A DNA stretch of 64,000 nt. Source: Trema orientale. Taxonomy: Eukaryota; Streptophyta; Magnoliopsida; Rosales; Cannabaceae. Where the stretch lies: the NCBI GenBank assembly GCA_002914845.1, contig JXTC01000394.1, positions 68,564 to 132,563 on the forward strand, written 5' to 3'. Positions 20,820 through 32,479 of the stretch are shown one piece after another; position 1 is the first letter of the stretch, and each line of letters begins with the position of its first letter. Below the pieces are notes generated by a model. It made no database searches, was not told the DNA's origin, and was given only the letters and a program-made list of their open reading frames with translations. The translations under genes were made by a program, and so were the position numbers.

Positions 20820-23506
20820 ATGGCTACTGCTAAGTTCAATGTGGAGAAGTTTAATAGTGAAAATGATTTCAGTCCATGGCGTGTGAGGATGTTAGCTCTA
20901 CTGGTAAACCAAGGTTTGGCGAAACCTTTGAAGGGTGGGGACACTTTGCCGACGTCTATGTTAGATAATGATAAGGATGAGACTTTGGAAAAAGCATATA
21001 GAGCGATTTTGTTGAGCTTAGGATATAAGGTTCTGCAGAAAGTTTCCGAAGTAGATACTACTGCGAAATTATGGTTGAAGCTGGAAAGCTTATTTGAAGA
21101 AAAGATTATATACTCTTCAAATGCAGAAGGGTAAGTCTATTAAAAAGCACTTAGATGATTTTAATAAAATTATCCTTAACTTGAGAAATATAGATATCAA
21201 AATTGATGATGAAGATCAAGCTATTATTCTGTTGTGTTCCTTATCAAATTCCTAAGAGCAGCGAAACTTTTACCACGGAGGAGATCAAAACAGCATTTAA
21301 TTCCAAAAAGTTGAAGAAAAAGGTATCAGAAAGCAGATCAGAAGGCTTAGCGAAAAGTCTAGTCGTAAGAGAAAGAACGGAAAAGAGAGCTTTTACCAGT
21401 GGTAGAGGTATATCCAGATCCAAATCAAAGTCGAAATTTAAATCTACTAAGCAAAAGTGTTTTCATTATCACATGGAAGGGCATTTTAAAAGAAGTTGTC
21501 CGGAATGTAAAGGTGAAGAAAAGGAGACGAGTTCAGATTCAGGAGATACGACTATAGCAAATGGCTATGATAATACAAATATTCTTTCAGTTTTTGTTAC
21601 CAATTCACACAATGAGTGGGTTCTTGACTCAGGGTACTCATACTACATGTGTCCCAACAAGAATTAGTTTACCACTTACCAATCTAGTGAGGTTTCTTAC
21701 GGGTCTCAAAAGGTACTCTAGCTGTGATATATGCTAATTTTGATTGATGATTATTCAGGAAAAGTTTGAATATATATTTTAAAACATAAAAGTGAAGTCT
21801 TTATCAAGTTCAAGCAATGGAAAGTCTTGATCGAAAAGCAGACTGGGAAGCAGATCAAGCAACTAAGAACAGATAACGGCTTCGAGTTTCATAGAGGTGA
21901 ATTTAATAAGTTTTGTAAGGATCACGGTATTATCAGACATCGTATGGTGAAACACACTTCACAATAAAATAGGCTTGCAGAACGGATGAATAGAACTCTA
22001 TTGGAGAGAACGAGGTGTATGATCTTTAATGCTGGGCTAATAAGGGAGTTCTCGGCTGAAGCTGTTAACACAGCTTGTTACTTGATCAATAAATACCCAT
22101 TTTCGGTAATCGATTTTAAGATTCCTAAAGAAATATGGTCAAGTACTCTGGCTAATTATGAAAATTTGAAAATTTTTAGTTGTCCTGCTCATGCTCACGT
22201 GAACGAAGGCAAACTTGAGCCAAGGGCAAAGAAGTGTATTTTCTTTGAGTATTCTGAAGGAGTAAAAGAATACAAGTTATGGTGACCAACTATAAGGAAA
22301 TTCGTTGTTAGCAGAGATGTGACTTTCAATGAAGCTGAGACGTTCAAGTCTCAGGTGAAGTCATCAAGAGATAAAGAAAATTGCGTTACAAGAAAAAAGA
22401 TAGAGCTTGAGGTGGAGCCTTCCGAATAAACCTTACTGGATCAAAAAAATGAAGAAAAGCAACACCCATTTGAGGAGATAGACACATAATAATTGCAGCA
22501 ATATCAGTTGACTAGAGATAGGCAAAGCAGAGAAATAAAAGCTCCTTCAAGGTATGGTTATGCTGACCTGGTATCATATGCTCTAAATATCGTTGACAAT
22601 AACGAGCCTTAATCATACCAAGAAGCTATCAATAGCAAAGAAGTTACCCAGTGGACTGCTGCAATGATAGAAGAGATTGAATCTCTTCATAAAATCATAC
22701 TTTTAAAATTATTAAGAGACTAAAAAATTAGAAGATTGTGGGAAGTAAATAGGTCTTCAAGAAGAATAAAGGAATTCCTAGAGTTGAAAATGCAAGTTTC
22801 AAAGCTCGACTAGTTTCTAAGGGTTTTATATAAAGAGAAGGCATTAACTTCAATAAAGTCTTTTCTCCTGTGGTAAAATATAGCTTAATTCGAGTCTTAC
22901 TTGCCATCATAACTCAATTTGATCTAGAACTTGAGCTTGTTGAAGAAATCTTTGTACGGTCTAAAATAGTCTCCTAGATAGTGGTACAAGCGGTTTGACA
23001 TCATTATGCTTGGAAGTGACAACTGTAAGATTGAGTATGACAGTTGTGTATACTACAAATAACTCATGAATGGATTCTTCATTTATGCGCTCTTGTATAT
23101 CGATGACATATGGATCGCATCCAAAAACATGTCTGAAATCGATAGCCTGAAAGCTCAGTTAAGTGAATAGTTTGAAATAAAGGATTTGAGAGCTGCGAAG
23201 AAAACTCTGGGAATGGAGATTCACAGAGATAGAAATGCAGGGACATTCTTTATATCAGAGAAGAAGTACATTGAGAAGGTATTGGAACACTTTGGAATGC
23301 AAAGCTCAAAACGTGTTAGTATTCCATTAGCATATTATTTCAAACTCTCGACGACGTTGTCACTGCGTCACCGCGAATTGAGGAGGAGGAGGAACACATG
23401 TTCCATATTCCCTATAGTAGTGTTGTTGGTAGTATTATGTATACCATAGTTTGCACTATGCCTGATATTTCTTATGCTGTAAGTATGTTAAGCAGATACA
23501 TGGGAA
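20820..23506 (+). pseudogene. copia gag-pol, 5' part (gag to reverse transcriptase)
   Basis: The start ATG at 20820 opens a gag frame (MATAKFNVEKFN, then LWLKLESLFEE). A frame change near 21120 leads to the KSIKKHLDDFNK segment and a variant zinc knuckle CFHYHMEGHFKRSC (about 21459), with Tyr at the second Cys. The protease motif WVLDSGYS is near 21618. Integrase pieces include IDDYSG (about 21740), RTDNGFEF (about 21877) and a mostly open stretch at 21986-22285. Reverse transcriptase pieces run from about 22560, with the catalytic YIDDIWIA near 23098 and the SSVVGSIMY segment just before the hAT insertion. Stops and frameshifts occur in every domain, so the copy is dead. The best match by motif is the TNT1-like (Tork) group. 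Confidence 0.9.
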
Positions 23507-23838
23507 ATCTACCATAGGGGTGGCAATTCGTGTTACCGTGTCGTAATCGTGTCGTGTCGAGATACATGTATAACGAGAATATGTTAAACCCGAACACGAC
23601 ACTTTTAATAATCGTGTCACTATTTATAAACCCGTACACGACCTGCTAAATTAACAGGTCACCTGTGACACGACACATTTAACATGATATTTACACGGGT
23701 CATATTCAGGTCGTGTATAACCTATATTAACATGTTTACCATCTAACCTATTAAATGAATCAAATAACCTGTTAAAGCTAATTAGGTCCTATATAGGTTA
23801 ACCTGTCACAATTATTAACCTATTAAGCTTAACAGGTT

Positions 23839-24112
23839 NNNNNNNNNNNNNNNNNNNNNNNNNNNNNNNNNNNNNNNNNNNNNNNNNNNNNNNNNNNNNN
23901 NNNNNNNNNNNNNNNNNNNNNNNNNNNNNNNNNNNNNNNNNNNNNNNNNNNNNNNNNNNNNNNNNNNNNNNNNNNNNNNNNNNNNNNNNNNNNNNNNNNN
24001 NNNNNNNNNNNNNNNNNNNNNNNNNNNNNNNNNNNNNNNNNNNNNNNNNNNNNNNNNNNNNNNNNNNNNNNNNNNNNNNNNNNNNNNNNNNNNNNNNNNN
24101 NNNNNNNNNNNN
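23839..24112. other. assembly gap (274 N)
   Basis: A run of N inside the hAT element. By position it hides the last part of the transposase, the most conserved dimerisation segment of the family, and possibly the 3' flank. The apparent frame through it is meaningless. Confidence 0.99.
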
Positions 24113-24473
24113 GATAACGGAATTGATTAGACTTCCAAAAAGCTAGGACGTCTAACTTGATATTCCGAGCCATCCTTGGCTCATCTAAGTAGAGCTCCAA
24201 TTGAGATTTTTGCATAGAGTTGCTCAATTCGTCACTTGACATATCATCAAATTCCTATGTCACAAAATATTGAACATACATTAAAAACAAAGAAAGAATA
24301 AATGGATAAAATACACTTAAGTAACAATGCTAAGGAAACATTACCTTAAATACTCCCATTGTAGTATCAATATCATCCATTGAAGGCACATTATTGGCAT
24401 TTTTTCTTTGTGGAGGAGTAGATGCTGAAACTTGAGTAGATTTTGACTTGTATTCCTCAAACAAAGATTGATT
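24113..24473 (-). pseudogene. hAT transposase, C-terminal exons (partial)
   Basis: Two exon-like segments on the minus strand. The upstream one, ending at 24345 with donor AAG|GTAATG, encodes a linker (SLFEEYKSKS, then DDIDTTMGVFK). The downstream one begins after an acceptor TGACATAG near 24255 and encodes FDDMSSDELS, KSQLELYLDEP and FWKSNQFRY, the start of the hAT dimerisation domain of Ac/RICESLEEPER-like transposases. The frame then runs into the N gap. The upstream two-thirds of a transposase (BED zinc finger, catalytic core) is not found in the remaining 2 kb, so the gene is truncated. Confidence 0.85.
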
Positions 24474-26503
24474 TCAAGTCTTTGCTTATCCATCTATATA
24501 TCAAAATATGAAAAAATCAACAACACATTAAGATATGCATATTTGATACTAGCAAAAAAAAATGATATATGATACTAGGTTCAGTGATAGAGATTTTGTT
24601 CAGTAGAAATGTAAATACATGTATATATATATATATAAAGAGAGAGAGAGATAGAGAAGAAGCTTGACCTTGAGGTTAAGCCGTAAGTTTTTTCTTTTTT
24701 TTTTAATGTAAGTTTATATATATGTTTAAATTAATTAATCTAATTAATATATATATATATATCTCAATAATCTCTCTTAACCAGTCCACAAAATAGCATA
24801 TATGTGTTTGAATTATTAAGAAAGAAAGCAACGCTTTGGTCATCATGCATATGTGATAACATTTTGTTTATATATATAGTGATATATACACAAAGAATCT
24901 TTTTATTCAACACAGTTCTTAAGCTAGGCCTAGCTATAGCATATGTAAGCTTATTTGTTAACCATAGTAAACAACAGGGCAATATACACAATCATATCTT
25001 TACAGATCATGGGAAATTTTCACTTTCCTAGAATATTCAGTCAGAGGAGTTTCAACTTTCACTGGTGAAAGAACTTGACAGAATATCCCAGCAATTCAAC
25101 AAAACACATATTTTTCTCTAAACAATTTAGCAAACAGAGAGAAAGCACAAATTTTCAGGAGAACAAACCAACATATATCAGATGTAGATGATTGTGAAGT
25201 AACCAAATGTAACAAAGCTGATGAGAAAACCCATAATCAACTTTTAAGAACAGTACCAAATTTAATTACCCAACCAATAACAAGAAATCAGAATCAATTT
25301 AATCTCATTCATACAAAAAGTACATGGATTTCGTATCTTCTAGTTGGAGAATAGAGCATGTTTTCAGGAAACACAAATAAAAATATCTTCTAGTTGTTCT
25401 CTGAGTTTTCTATTTTTTTTAACTCAGCTTTTAGTGACAAATTTTTCTGTACCTCTGAGCATCACAAACAAACTATAATAGAGGCTATGATTTCCTTGTT
25501 GATTGAAACCCCAAAATCCTAAAAAGTTTCAGACTAAAGCGTATCTATTGACTCTTATTTCACTAAATCCGACCAATAAAAACCACAAATTAAAAAACTG
25601 TATAAAAAAAAAAAAAGAAAGCAACTCTAATCACCTGGATCGGGTTTGAGCAGTTCTTGTGGGCAGTAGGGGTTTAGGACCTAGATTTATATCAGGCTTT
25701 CGAGTTTTGTTCGAGATGTTTGAGCTGGGTTAGCGAGCTCGCGAGGCTACCTTAGCCGGATTCCGAGTTTAGTTCGAGCAGTGTGAGAGCAAGAGCGAGA
25801 TTGGGAGTGAGTCCGAGTACAAGATCAAGAGTAAGATCCTGAGACTGAGATGTCAAAAGTGACTCCGTTCACAGCTGAGGCGAGATCGGTGGAAAAGAGC
25901 GAGAGATTCGTGGGTGAAGGGTTGAGGACCTTGAGATTCTTGCGTGAGGGGTTGTGATTTATGAGTGAAATCGTGAATGGGTGAGCTGGTGAGGTGAGGA
26001 CCGTGAGAGTTAAACGAGTGTGAGAGATAGAGTCAGAGAGCATGAAAGAGGAGAGAGATGAGAGGCAGCTGACGGCTGTGTGTTTGTGAGTTTTGAGTTT
26101 TAAGTGTGTGTGTGTGTGAGTTTAGGGTTTACTCAGAAAAGGAGCAAAATGACAAAAATGGGGTAGGATTGATAGGATACTACTAGGGTTATTCTGAAAG
26201 GCTAAAAGGTAATTTTTTTTTTAATTAAACTTATTTAATTTTTTTTCGTGTCATAAACGGGTTCTTAACGGGTTAATTTCGGGTTGACACGATTTTGACC
26301 CGTTTATTAATTTTGGATTTAATCGTGTTAAATGGGTCAATTTCGAGTTTAGCAGGTTAACATGCTTTTGACCTGTTATTTAATCGTACCTAATGGGGTT
26401 TAACCTGTTTTAACCTGTACCTGTTTAAGCCAAACCCAAACCCGCTAATTTCGTGTCGTTTTCGAGTCGTGTAATCGTGTCGTGACCTGAATTGCCAGCC
26501 CTA
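24474..26503. other. hAT interior and terminal region, no coding sequence recognised
   Basis: AT-rich sequence with poly-A/T runs. A GC-richer block (25680-26090) on the minus strand could be an untranslated leader or a captured fragment; its 73-codon frame (25825-26043) has no recognised motif. The last 300 bp is the motif-dense subterminal region of the hAT. Confidence 0.6.
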
Positions 26504-26511
26504 ATCTACCA

Positions 26512-27064
26512 TTGGTAAGCGGTGAAGTGGATTTTGCGTTACTTGAAGGGTCTACAAATATGGGCTTAGTTTATGGGAAACACAATGATACCACTATAAG
26601 TATTTTCGGATACGTAGATTCAGATTATGCTGGAGATCTATACAAGAGAAGATCCTTGACGGGTTATGTTTTCACTCTCTATGGATGTACTGAGCTGGAA
26701 AGTAACATTGCAGTCAATCGTTGCTTTCTCAACCACCGAGGCAGAGTATATCGCAGCTACAGAAGCAGTGAAAGAAGCTATTTGGCTTCGGGGATTGGTC
26801 AGTAAATTTGGGCTACAAGCGACAGATACAACAGTCTATTGTAACAGCCAAAGTGTTATACATCTGACCAAGAATCAGATGTATCATAAGCGCACCAAAC
26901 ACATTGACATCAGGATATACTTCATTCGAAATATAGTAGCACAAGATACTATTAAGGTTGAGAAGTTCTCTACAGTAGATAATCTAACAGATATGGTTAC
27001 CAAGCCAGTTCTAATAACCAAGTTCAGGTATTGCCTGGACTTGATCAGTATTTCTACTGGGTAA
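26512..27064 (+). pseudogene. copia pol, 3' part (RNase H)
   Basis: Continuation of the copia polyprotein beyond the hAT insertion. It reads VDFALLEGSTN, GYVDSDYAGDLYKRRSLTGY, a frame change near 26690, then FSTTEAEYIAATEAVKEAIW, SQSVIHLTKN and KRTKHIDIR, ending at TAA at 27062. These are the standard copia RNase H blocks. The segment between the SRYM block and VDFALLEG is shorter than in relatives, so some residues were lost around the hAT site. The polypurine stretch and 3' LTR follow directly. Confidence 0.9.
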
Positions 27065-27124
27065 AGTTTCAAGGGAGAGCAGCAAAAGAAAAGCTGTGAT
27101 AGTCTTTTAGTTAAGGTGGAGATT

Positions 27125-27875
27125 TGTTAATTGATGGCTAAAAGACAAATTAAATTAATTAAAGGAAAAGAAAACAAAAAGCAGGTGACATTTGCCGGGC
27201 TAAAAGAAAGAAAGAAGAAACGAAAAAAGATGTGGGTCAAATATGAAGACTTCGCCACTATGAAAGGAAATTTTCAATTTTCTTAAGCCTCATTTCGACA
27301 CTGAATGAGGTGCCACCTTTTGCTTTTCGGTGCCGAATTCGGTGCCAACTCATTCCTATATTAAACGCAGCTTGGCGGCATCAGGCGCAACAGAGAATTG
27401 AATGGGAAGGCTTCAGCTATAACTATCTCTCCATCCTTGTCTATTCAAGCAAGCAGAAAGAGCAGACCTAACTCCAAGCTATACAAGGAGTTTCCTCTTC
27501 AATATATTTCTCTATTTTCTCGTGTCAATAATAAAAAGAAAGTGTTTTTTCTAAGAAAAAAGGAAGTATCGGACTGTAAGAGGGATTTTGGATGAGAGTA
27601 CTCTCGGGTGTAATTAGACTTTGTATTGTGAGTGATATTTGTCAGTAACTTTTGTAATATTTTTTTTTATCATAGTGGAATTTTCTCGTTGTTCTCCAAC
27701 CGTTGACGTAAACTATCATATATAGTCAAACTATGTTAAAATCTCTATGTCCTACTTATCTGGGTATTTTACCATATTAGTAACAGTAGTATGTTACTAT
27801 TTACGTGTACGTCACTATTTATATATATAGTACTGTTCACACAGTTACTATTCTATATTTTCGTGCACAACAACA
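27125..27875 (+). repeat. copia 3' LTR
   Basis: Begins TGTTAATTGATGGC directly after the polypurine stretch. The 3' boundary is uncertain by about 3 bp: ending at 27875 (ACAACA) puts TTAAT immediately after, matching the 5' flank. It is about 70 bp shorter than the 5' LTR because of indels. Confidence 0.85.
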
Positions 27876-27880
27876 TTAAT

Positions 27881-29130
27881 TATTAAAAGTATTTCTAAAC
27901 GTCGTAACAAGATCACATCTGGTAGATTAAATATTATATATATATATATATATATATCTCTATCTCCAGACATACATATATGTACACAAGTTAGATGCTT
28001 CCTCTTTCCAGCCAAAAAAAAAGTAACAGGCTTCTTTTGTACGGGTCTGAAGGTAAAGTCCAAGGTACATGATCAAGACTGGACTTTGATCTCTCCATTT
28101 TAGTTAAGGTATAGAGCAAAAGTTTTAAGATAACATTTTTTTTTATTTTCTTTTTTGATAAGAAAGTTTTAAGATAACATGGAATAAGATTTCCCTTCTT
28201 TTAAAAGTAGGTAATATTAATTCAATATATGAACATGCATTCAAGCGTATACAATTTAGAAAAAGAAAAGAAAAAAAAAACAGAAAAAAAGAGGACCTAT
28301 GGGTACTGAGTTCTTACGATCATGAACATAAATATCTGAATTGATTATCCGATTGCAAAAACAAAATAGACTAATAAAGTGAAAAAGACGTAACGAGGTG
28401 GGGATATTTGCAGCCAAAAACGATAAAATATGCGCAGATGTCCCGTCAAGCTGAGTCAATATGGGGCCCCGTTTCTACTGCCTATCTAGCTACAATTACA
28501 TATTATATAAATCCTCATAAAAGAACCTGTGTTCTGATTATTTCTGCTTTACTGGAGATCTCAGCAATATCAGGACGGTAGACCCCACTAATTCACCTTC
28601 AATCACTATCACTCTCCCCCACGTAACAAAGTATCAACATAACCTTTTTAATCTCTATATAGTGTTATCCATCTTCTTTTGTATAATATGATCAGATTAA
28701 TTAGGACTCTTAGATGATGATGATGATCATGATCATGACTTGTTATCCGTCTGATCCAAAGTAATCAAGAGGATTTTGCAGTCATCTAGTGGATTAGACG
28801 GTGGAGATAGTAGTGATTGAAGTGATGGAGCATATATGCATTGCATGTGCGAAAGAATCCAGGTGGGGTACACGTAATATTTCTCATATGTGATTTTGTG
28901 TTCTGATATGGGGAAATTGAGGTTCCATGTTGGTTCCGATACTGTTCTTTCTGTTTCTCTTTAATTTTCACCTCTTCTTTCAACTTTAATCATTATTGTT
29001 GTTTTTTACCTGCTTCATATAATAGTTCATTCTTAGGTTGCTTGCGTCTTTTCATTTTTTCTTTCTTTATTTATTATTTTTAGGCTTACTTTTTGATTCA
29101 TGTGACTTAACAATTTGGTGTAAGTAAGAA
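27881..29130. other. intergenic, nothing recognised
   Basis: AT-rich sequence with a (TA)n run near 27937-27956 and short Lys/Arg-rich frames that look like chance. I see no exon, RNA gene or transposon end in it. Confidence 0.6.
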
Positions 29131-29332
29131 AATTTTTAGAGAAATGCTAAATACATTTTCTTTCTCAGTCTTTTTTACACTCTTTAGTTTCATTGTCTGA
29201 CACGTAGATTCTACTATTCAGTTTAATATTTTAATAATACAACAAGTCATAGTAGAATCCACGTATCATACAGTGAGATTAGGAGAGTGCAAAAAAGAGT
29301 GTAAAAGAAAGTGTTGCTAATATTTTTCAAAA
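29131..29332. mobile_element. palindromic MITE, ~200 bp
   Basis: The two arms are imperfect reverse complements for almost their whole length. The left arm (ATGCTAAATACATTTTC, then GACACGTAGATTCTACTA) pairs with the right arm (TAGTAGAATCCACGTATC, then GTGTTGCTAATATTTTTC). The unit would fold into one long hairpin. No coding capacity and no clear target duplication. Confidence 0.75.
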
Positions 29333-29969
29333 TTTTATTCCAGAGCTACACCGTGACTGGTATGGTGTTTGCTTTTAATTTTGTTTGGGCTCCTTCTGGC
29401 TCTACGTTTGCGAGCCCAAAAGTTTGAATTGGACGACGTCTACGAACCCACTTCCATACTAAGGAGCCCAAAAAGAAACGTAGCCCAGAGCAAGGTTCAA
29501 GGACCTGAACCCATATAAGTCCAATAAGAGAATACCTTGTGAGATTTGCATCATATGCAACTAACCTATGATTTTGGCTCCGTGGCAGAAGAGTGTATTT
29601 CTAATGTTAAATTAAATCATAAAATATGTAATCATAAAATATATAATCATAAATATGTATTATTTATATTTCCTTATTTACTTGGAGTACGAGGATCTGA
29701 GTTGTGATTACTATTAGGCTATGCATGCAACCCGTATTTAATATATTTGGTTTTAACATTATTCGAACAAAATATTTCAAATATCATAATTAATGTTAGA
29801 AACATTTTGATGTCGAATAGACGCAATCAAAATTCAAGATAGTGCGCTCTGGGCTCTAATATGTTCACGTCTTATTTTAAGGATCCTTACAGACGGGACT
29901 CATCCATACTTTGAGACTCAGAACCACGCAGGCCCACATGATGGTCGAGAGTCCCTGCGTTACATTTAC
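29333..29969. other. intergenic, nothing recognised
   Basis: A slightly GC-richer stretch (29380-29560) followed by AT-rich DNA. No open frame or repeat boundary that I can support. Confidence 0.5.
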
Positions 29970-30332
29970 TGTTAGGATTTTTCTTTTATTGCATTGCATA
30001 TATTCCTGTTAGAGTTTGTGACTCGAATTCTATTTGTCCTAACCCGAAAGCTTCGCGGTGCGACATATGTGATATTTTTTATAATTGGGAGAAATTTTGA
30101 GATCCATGGTGGAAGCGGAGGGATTGGGCCGTACACATATGTATTTTAGGGTTTTAGGGATTCTATATATACTTGGCTTGGCCGTGTAAAACACCACCTT
30201 CTGTACCCTATTTTCGACATAGTGAAATTTCCTCCTCTGTCAGTGGTTTTTCCCGATTAGGGTTTTCCACTTAAATCTGTGTGTTCTTATTTTTCATTCT
30301 TATTGTCGATTATCGTTCGTTAATTCTTAACA
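29970..30332 (+). repeat. probable solo copia-type LTR
   Basis: Starts TGTTAGGATT and ends TTAACA. The internal order is that of a plant copia LTR: a TATA-like TCTATATATACT near 30163, then GTGGTTTTTCCCGATTAGGG and AAATCTGTGTGTTC, then a T-rich 3' part. No internal region lies on either side and no clean 5-bp target duplication is seen, so it is either a solo LTR with decayed flanks or a fragment. Confidence 0.55.
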
Positions 30333-31732
30333 ATTCCCTTGATAAATAAACGACGATGTGAAATTAAAAGAGAAAAAGAGAGCTTCAGACGAGTAATGTG
30401 GGAACCATTAAAAAAGATTAGCAATCTTAATTAGAAGATATCCTTTGTAAACTTCTCATATTTTGGCTGCTAGCTAGTGATTGGCGAAAGAAGCATAAAA
30501 TATTAAAAACAAGTAAAAACAATGCGTATATTTCCATTAATAATTCCAATTAATGGTCCATGCGTGGTGGTTGCAAAGGGCCCTATATTTGATGTAATGC
30601 AGGGCTTTCTCCTATCCGAAGGGAAATGATTACTAAGGCATACTTTCTATTTGGACAACGTCACTGGATGAAAATTTAAGGACAGTCGACAAAGTTTGGT
30701 ACAGTGTTGAGCTTCCTTGACAAGAAATATGTGAACAAACAAAGGGACATCATATATATATATATATACATACACACACACCCCTATCATATAAGAATAT
30801 ATTATATTTTAATCAGACACACAAATATTTGTTACATCTATAAATAGAGAGAGAGGCAAGGGCATTTTGGGGGCCCTATCTATAACATGCCAATTTATTT
30901 GTGGCCCCCTATAAAGGGAGTTGCAGTACCATATTATTGAGTCTTCCTCACGTTCAAAGCAAATGAAACTAGCCTAGTTACTTGAGTAAGTTTTCTTCGT
31001 CTGAGTTTGACTCGTTGAGTCATCCACACGTAAACCAGAGCAACATGACAACACAAACAATGATCATAAATCTTAACGGCCACATCATAACTTCGCTTCC
31101 GACAGTTGGCCTTTTTCTGTTTGAGAAAAAACAACAGAAACCTAGTGTTTGTTAGACTTTTTTTTTTTTTTTTTTTTCAAATGAGAATTATAAATACAAA
31201 AAGGGGATAAAGGTATTGTGTTCGTTAGAAAATAATAGCTTGAGACAGATCGCTGTTCGCTGAACTAATCATGATTCATGCAGCCATCAGCTTACCTTTT
31301 ATTTTCTTGTTTTTTAGACTTTAGGGGGCGTATATATGTAATAAGAATCTACTCGTGAACTTACCCTTTACAAATTATTATGTTGGGGAAGCTTTTACAC
31401 AATCAATTCTAATTGATCAACGACGGAAAAAAAATGTTTATGTAAATGAATAATTCATTCACTAAAATTTTAACATTTTAGACAAATTCTGCTAAGCACC
31501 CAAAAATGGTGTGTATTGTAAATGTTTATTAAGTTAATATGAATTTCTATATTTATCAATATTAGTTTATATGTGTTTCGTTAGAATAATAGTAGGGAGA
31601 TACATAAGATACATATAATATATATATATATATAATATGTCATTGATTTTAGCCATCCATGATTCCTGAAATAGAGTCGTATTATTGTAAATGTGCATTA
31701 CTTTATATGTTATCCATTACCATAATGGATGA
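30333..31732. other. intergenic, nothing recognised
   Basis: AT-rich DNA with (TA)n runs near 30755 and 31620 and a poly-T run near 31158. The longest open frame (30934-31134, minus) is low in information and has no recognised motif. Confidence 0.55.
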
Positions 31733-31804
31733 TTTTTTTCCCTTTTTTAGCGCATGGAATTTATAACAAGTTGATCGTCCTTATAACAAAATATATATGA
31801 TATT

Positions 31805-32161
31805 GGCCCCATTTGTTTCAACCATTCCATTCCATTGGAATGGAAAATTCATTTGAATGTGTGTTTGTTTCAACAATTCAGTTTTTCCATTCAAATGATC
31901 TCTTAGAATGTGTGTTTGTTTCAACAATTCAGTTTTTTCATTCAAATGGTCCATCCAAAAAGTTAACCATTGGAATGGTTTTTTTGTGTCTTAAATGAGA
32001 ATGGAGGGGAGGAGGTGTTTTTGAATGGTCTATTCCAATGCTCTCATTCTAATTACAACACATTCCACTATTTTTTCTATTCAAATGTTTCACATTCCAA
32101 TTATAACACATTCTACAATTTCCATTCAAATACACATTCAAATAGGCGAACCAAACAGGCC
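31805..32161. mobile_element. MITE with GGCCC...GGGCC-type ends
   Basis: Begins GGCCCCATTTGTTTCAACC and ends CGAACCAAACAGGCCC, an inverted pair, with ATT on both sides as a 3-bp target duplication. Copy B of the surrounding duplication has AAT at the same place without the insert. The interior carries two copies of a ~55-bp block (GAATGTGTGTTTGTTTCAAC, near 31855 and 31908). The right half resembles 54060-54270. A 3-bp target fits a PIF/Harbinger-like origin, but the family is not certain. Confidence 0.8.
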
Positions 32162-32212
32162 CATTGCTTTTCTTTTTTTTCCCTTTTTAGCACATGGAAT
32201 TTATAACAAGTT

Positions 32213-32429
32213 TTTATTTTTATTTATTTTTTATTTTTTTTAAGTGGGGCTTAACTAATGACCTCCACTTATTACAAATTAAAAGAAAATACCTATTACT
32301 ACCCAATCCCCAACCCACCTTATTAGGGATAATAGGTTTTTACGTTTACCCCCAGTGTGATTCGAACGTAGGACTGAGATCCCAGGTAGTGGGTGCCCTT
32401 ATCACTTGAGCCAACCCAGTACTTCATCA
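32213..32429 (-). mobile_element. tRNA-derived SINE, minus strand
   Basis: Flanked by a perfect 17-bp target duplication, GGAATTTATAACAAGTT (32196-32212 and 32430-32446). Read on the minus strand, the head has an A box (TGGCTCAAGTG) and a B box-like GTTCGAATCAC, the internal pol III promoter of a tRNA-like SINE, and it ends in an A-rich tail (T-rich on the plus strand at 32213-32241). A related but older copy is at 45309-45492. Confidence 0.9.
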
Positions 32430-32479
32430 GGAATTTATAACAAGTTGATTATCCTTATAACAAAATATATATATGATAA

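Larger units (their letters stand above)
23515..26503 (-). mobile_element. hAT DNA transposon nested in the copia element
   Basis: The element is 2,989 bp including a 274-bp N gap. It is flanked by the exact 8-bp target duplication ATCTACCA (23507-23514 and 26504-26511). The terminal inverted repeats are TAGGGGTGGCAATTC against TAGGGCTGGCAATTC. Both subterminal regions, several hundred bp each, are dense in CGTGTCGT/ACGACACG and AACCTGTTA/TAACAGGTT motifs, as expected for hAT transposase-binding regions. Only the C-terminal part of a transposase is recognisable, on the minus strand, so this looks like an internally deleted copy. Removing it and one target copy joins the copia frame again. Confidence 0.93.
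19977..27875 (+). mobile_element. Ty1/copia LTR retrotransposon (Tork/TNT1-like), decayed, with nested hAT
   Basis: LTRs at 19977-20798 and about 27125-27875 both begin TGTTAATTGATGGCTAAAAG. A Met-tRNA-type primer site follows the 5' LTR, and a purine-rich stretch (AAGGTGGAGATT) precedes the 3' LTR. TTAAT occurs just before the element (19972-19976) and at 27876-27880 and may be the target duplication. The domain order gag, protease, integrase, reverse transcriptase, RNase H is that of copia. Many frameshifts and stops are present, and a 3-kb hAT element splits the last part of pol. The LTRs have diverged more than those of the gypsy element, so this is the older insertion. Confidence 0.92.
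31733..32479. repeat. short tandem duplication split by a MITE and a SINE
   Basis: Copy A (31733-31804) and copy B (32170-32212 continued at 32447-32479) share the order CCCTTTTTTAG, CATGGAATTTATAACAAGTT, CCTTATAACAAAATATATA. A MITE lies between them at the end of copy A, and a SINE interrupts copy B. Copy A shows the sequence before the SINE arrived; copy B shows the sequence before the MITE arrived. Confidence 0.85.

Noticed and set aside
23829..24242. 137-codon frame across the gap
   Set aside because: Mostly N; only the first ~43 codons are real sequence.
25825..26043. 73-codon frame in the hAT right half as transposase N-terminus
   Set aside because: No BED finger or catalytic motif; Ser/Thr/Pro-rich composition fits an untranslated leader better.
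32250..32429. tRNA gene suggested by A/B box motifs
   Set aside because: No cloverleaf can be completed; A-rich tail and 17-bp target copies show that it is a SINE.
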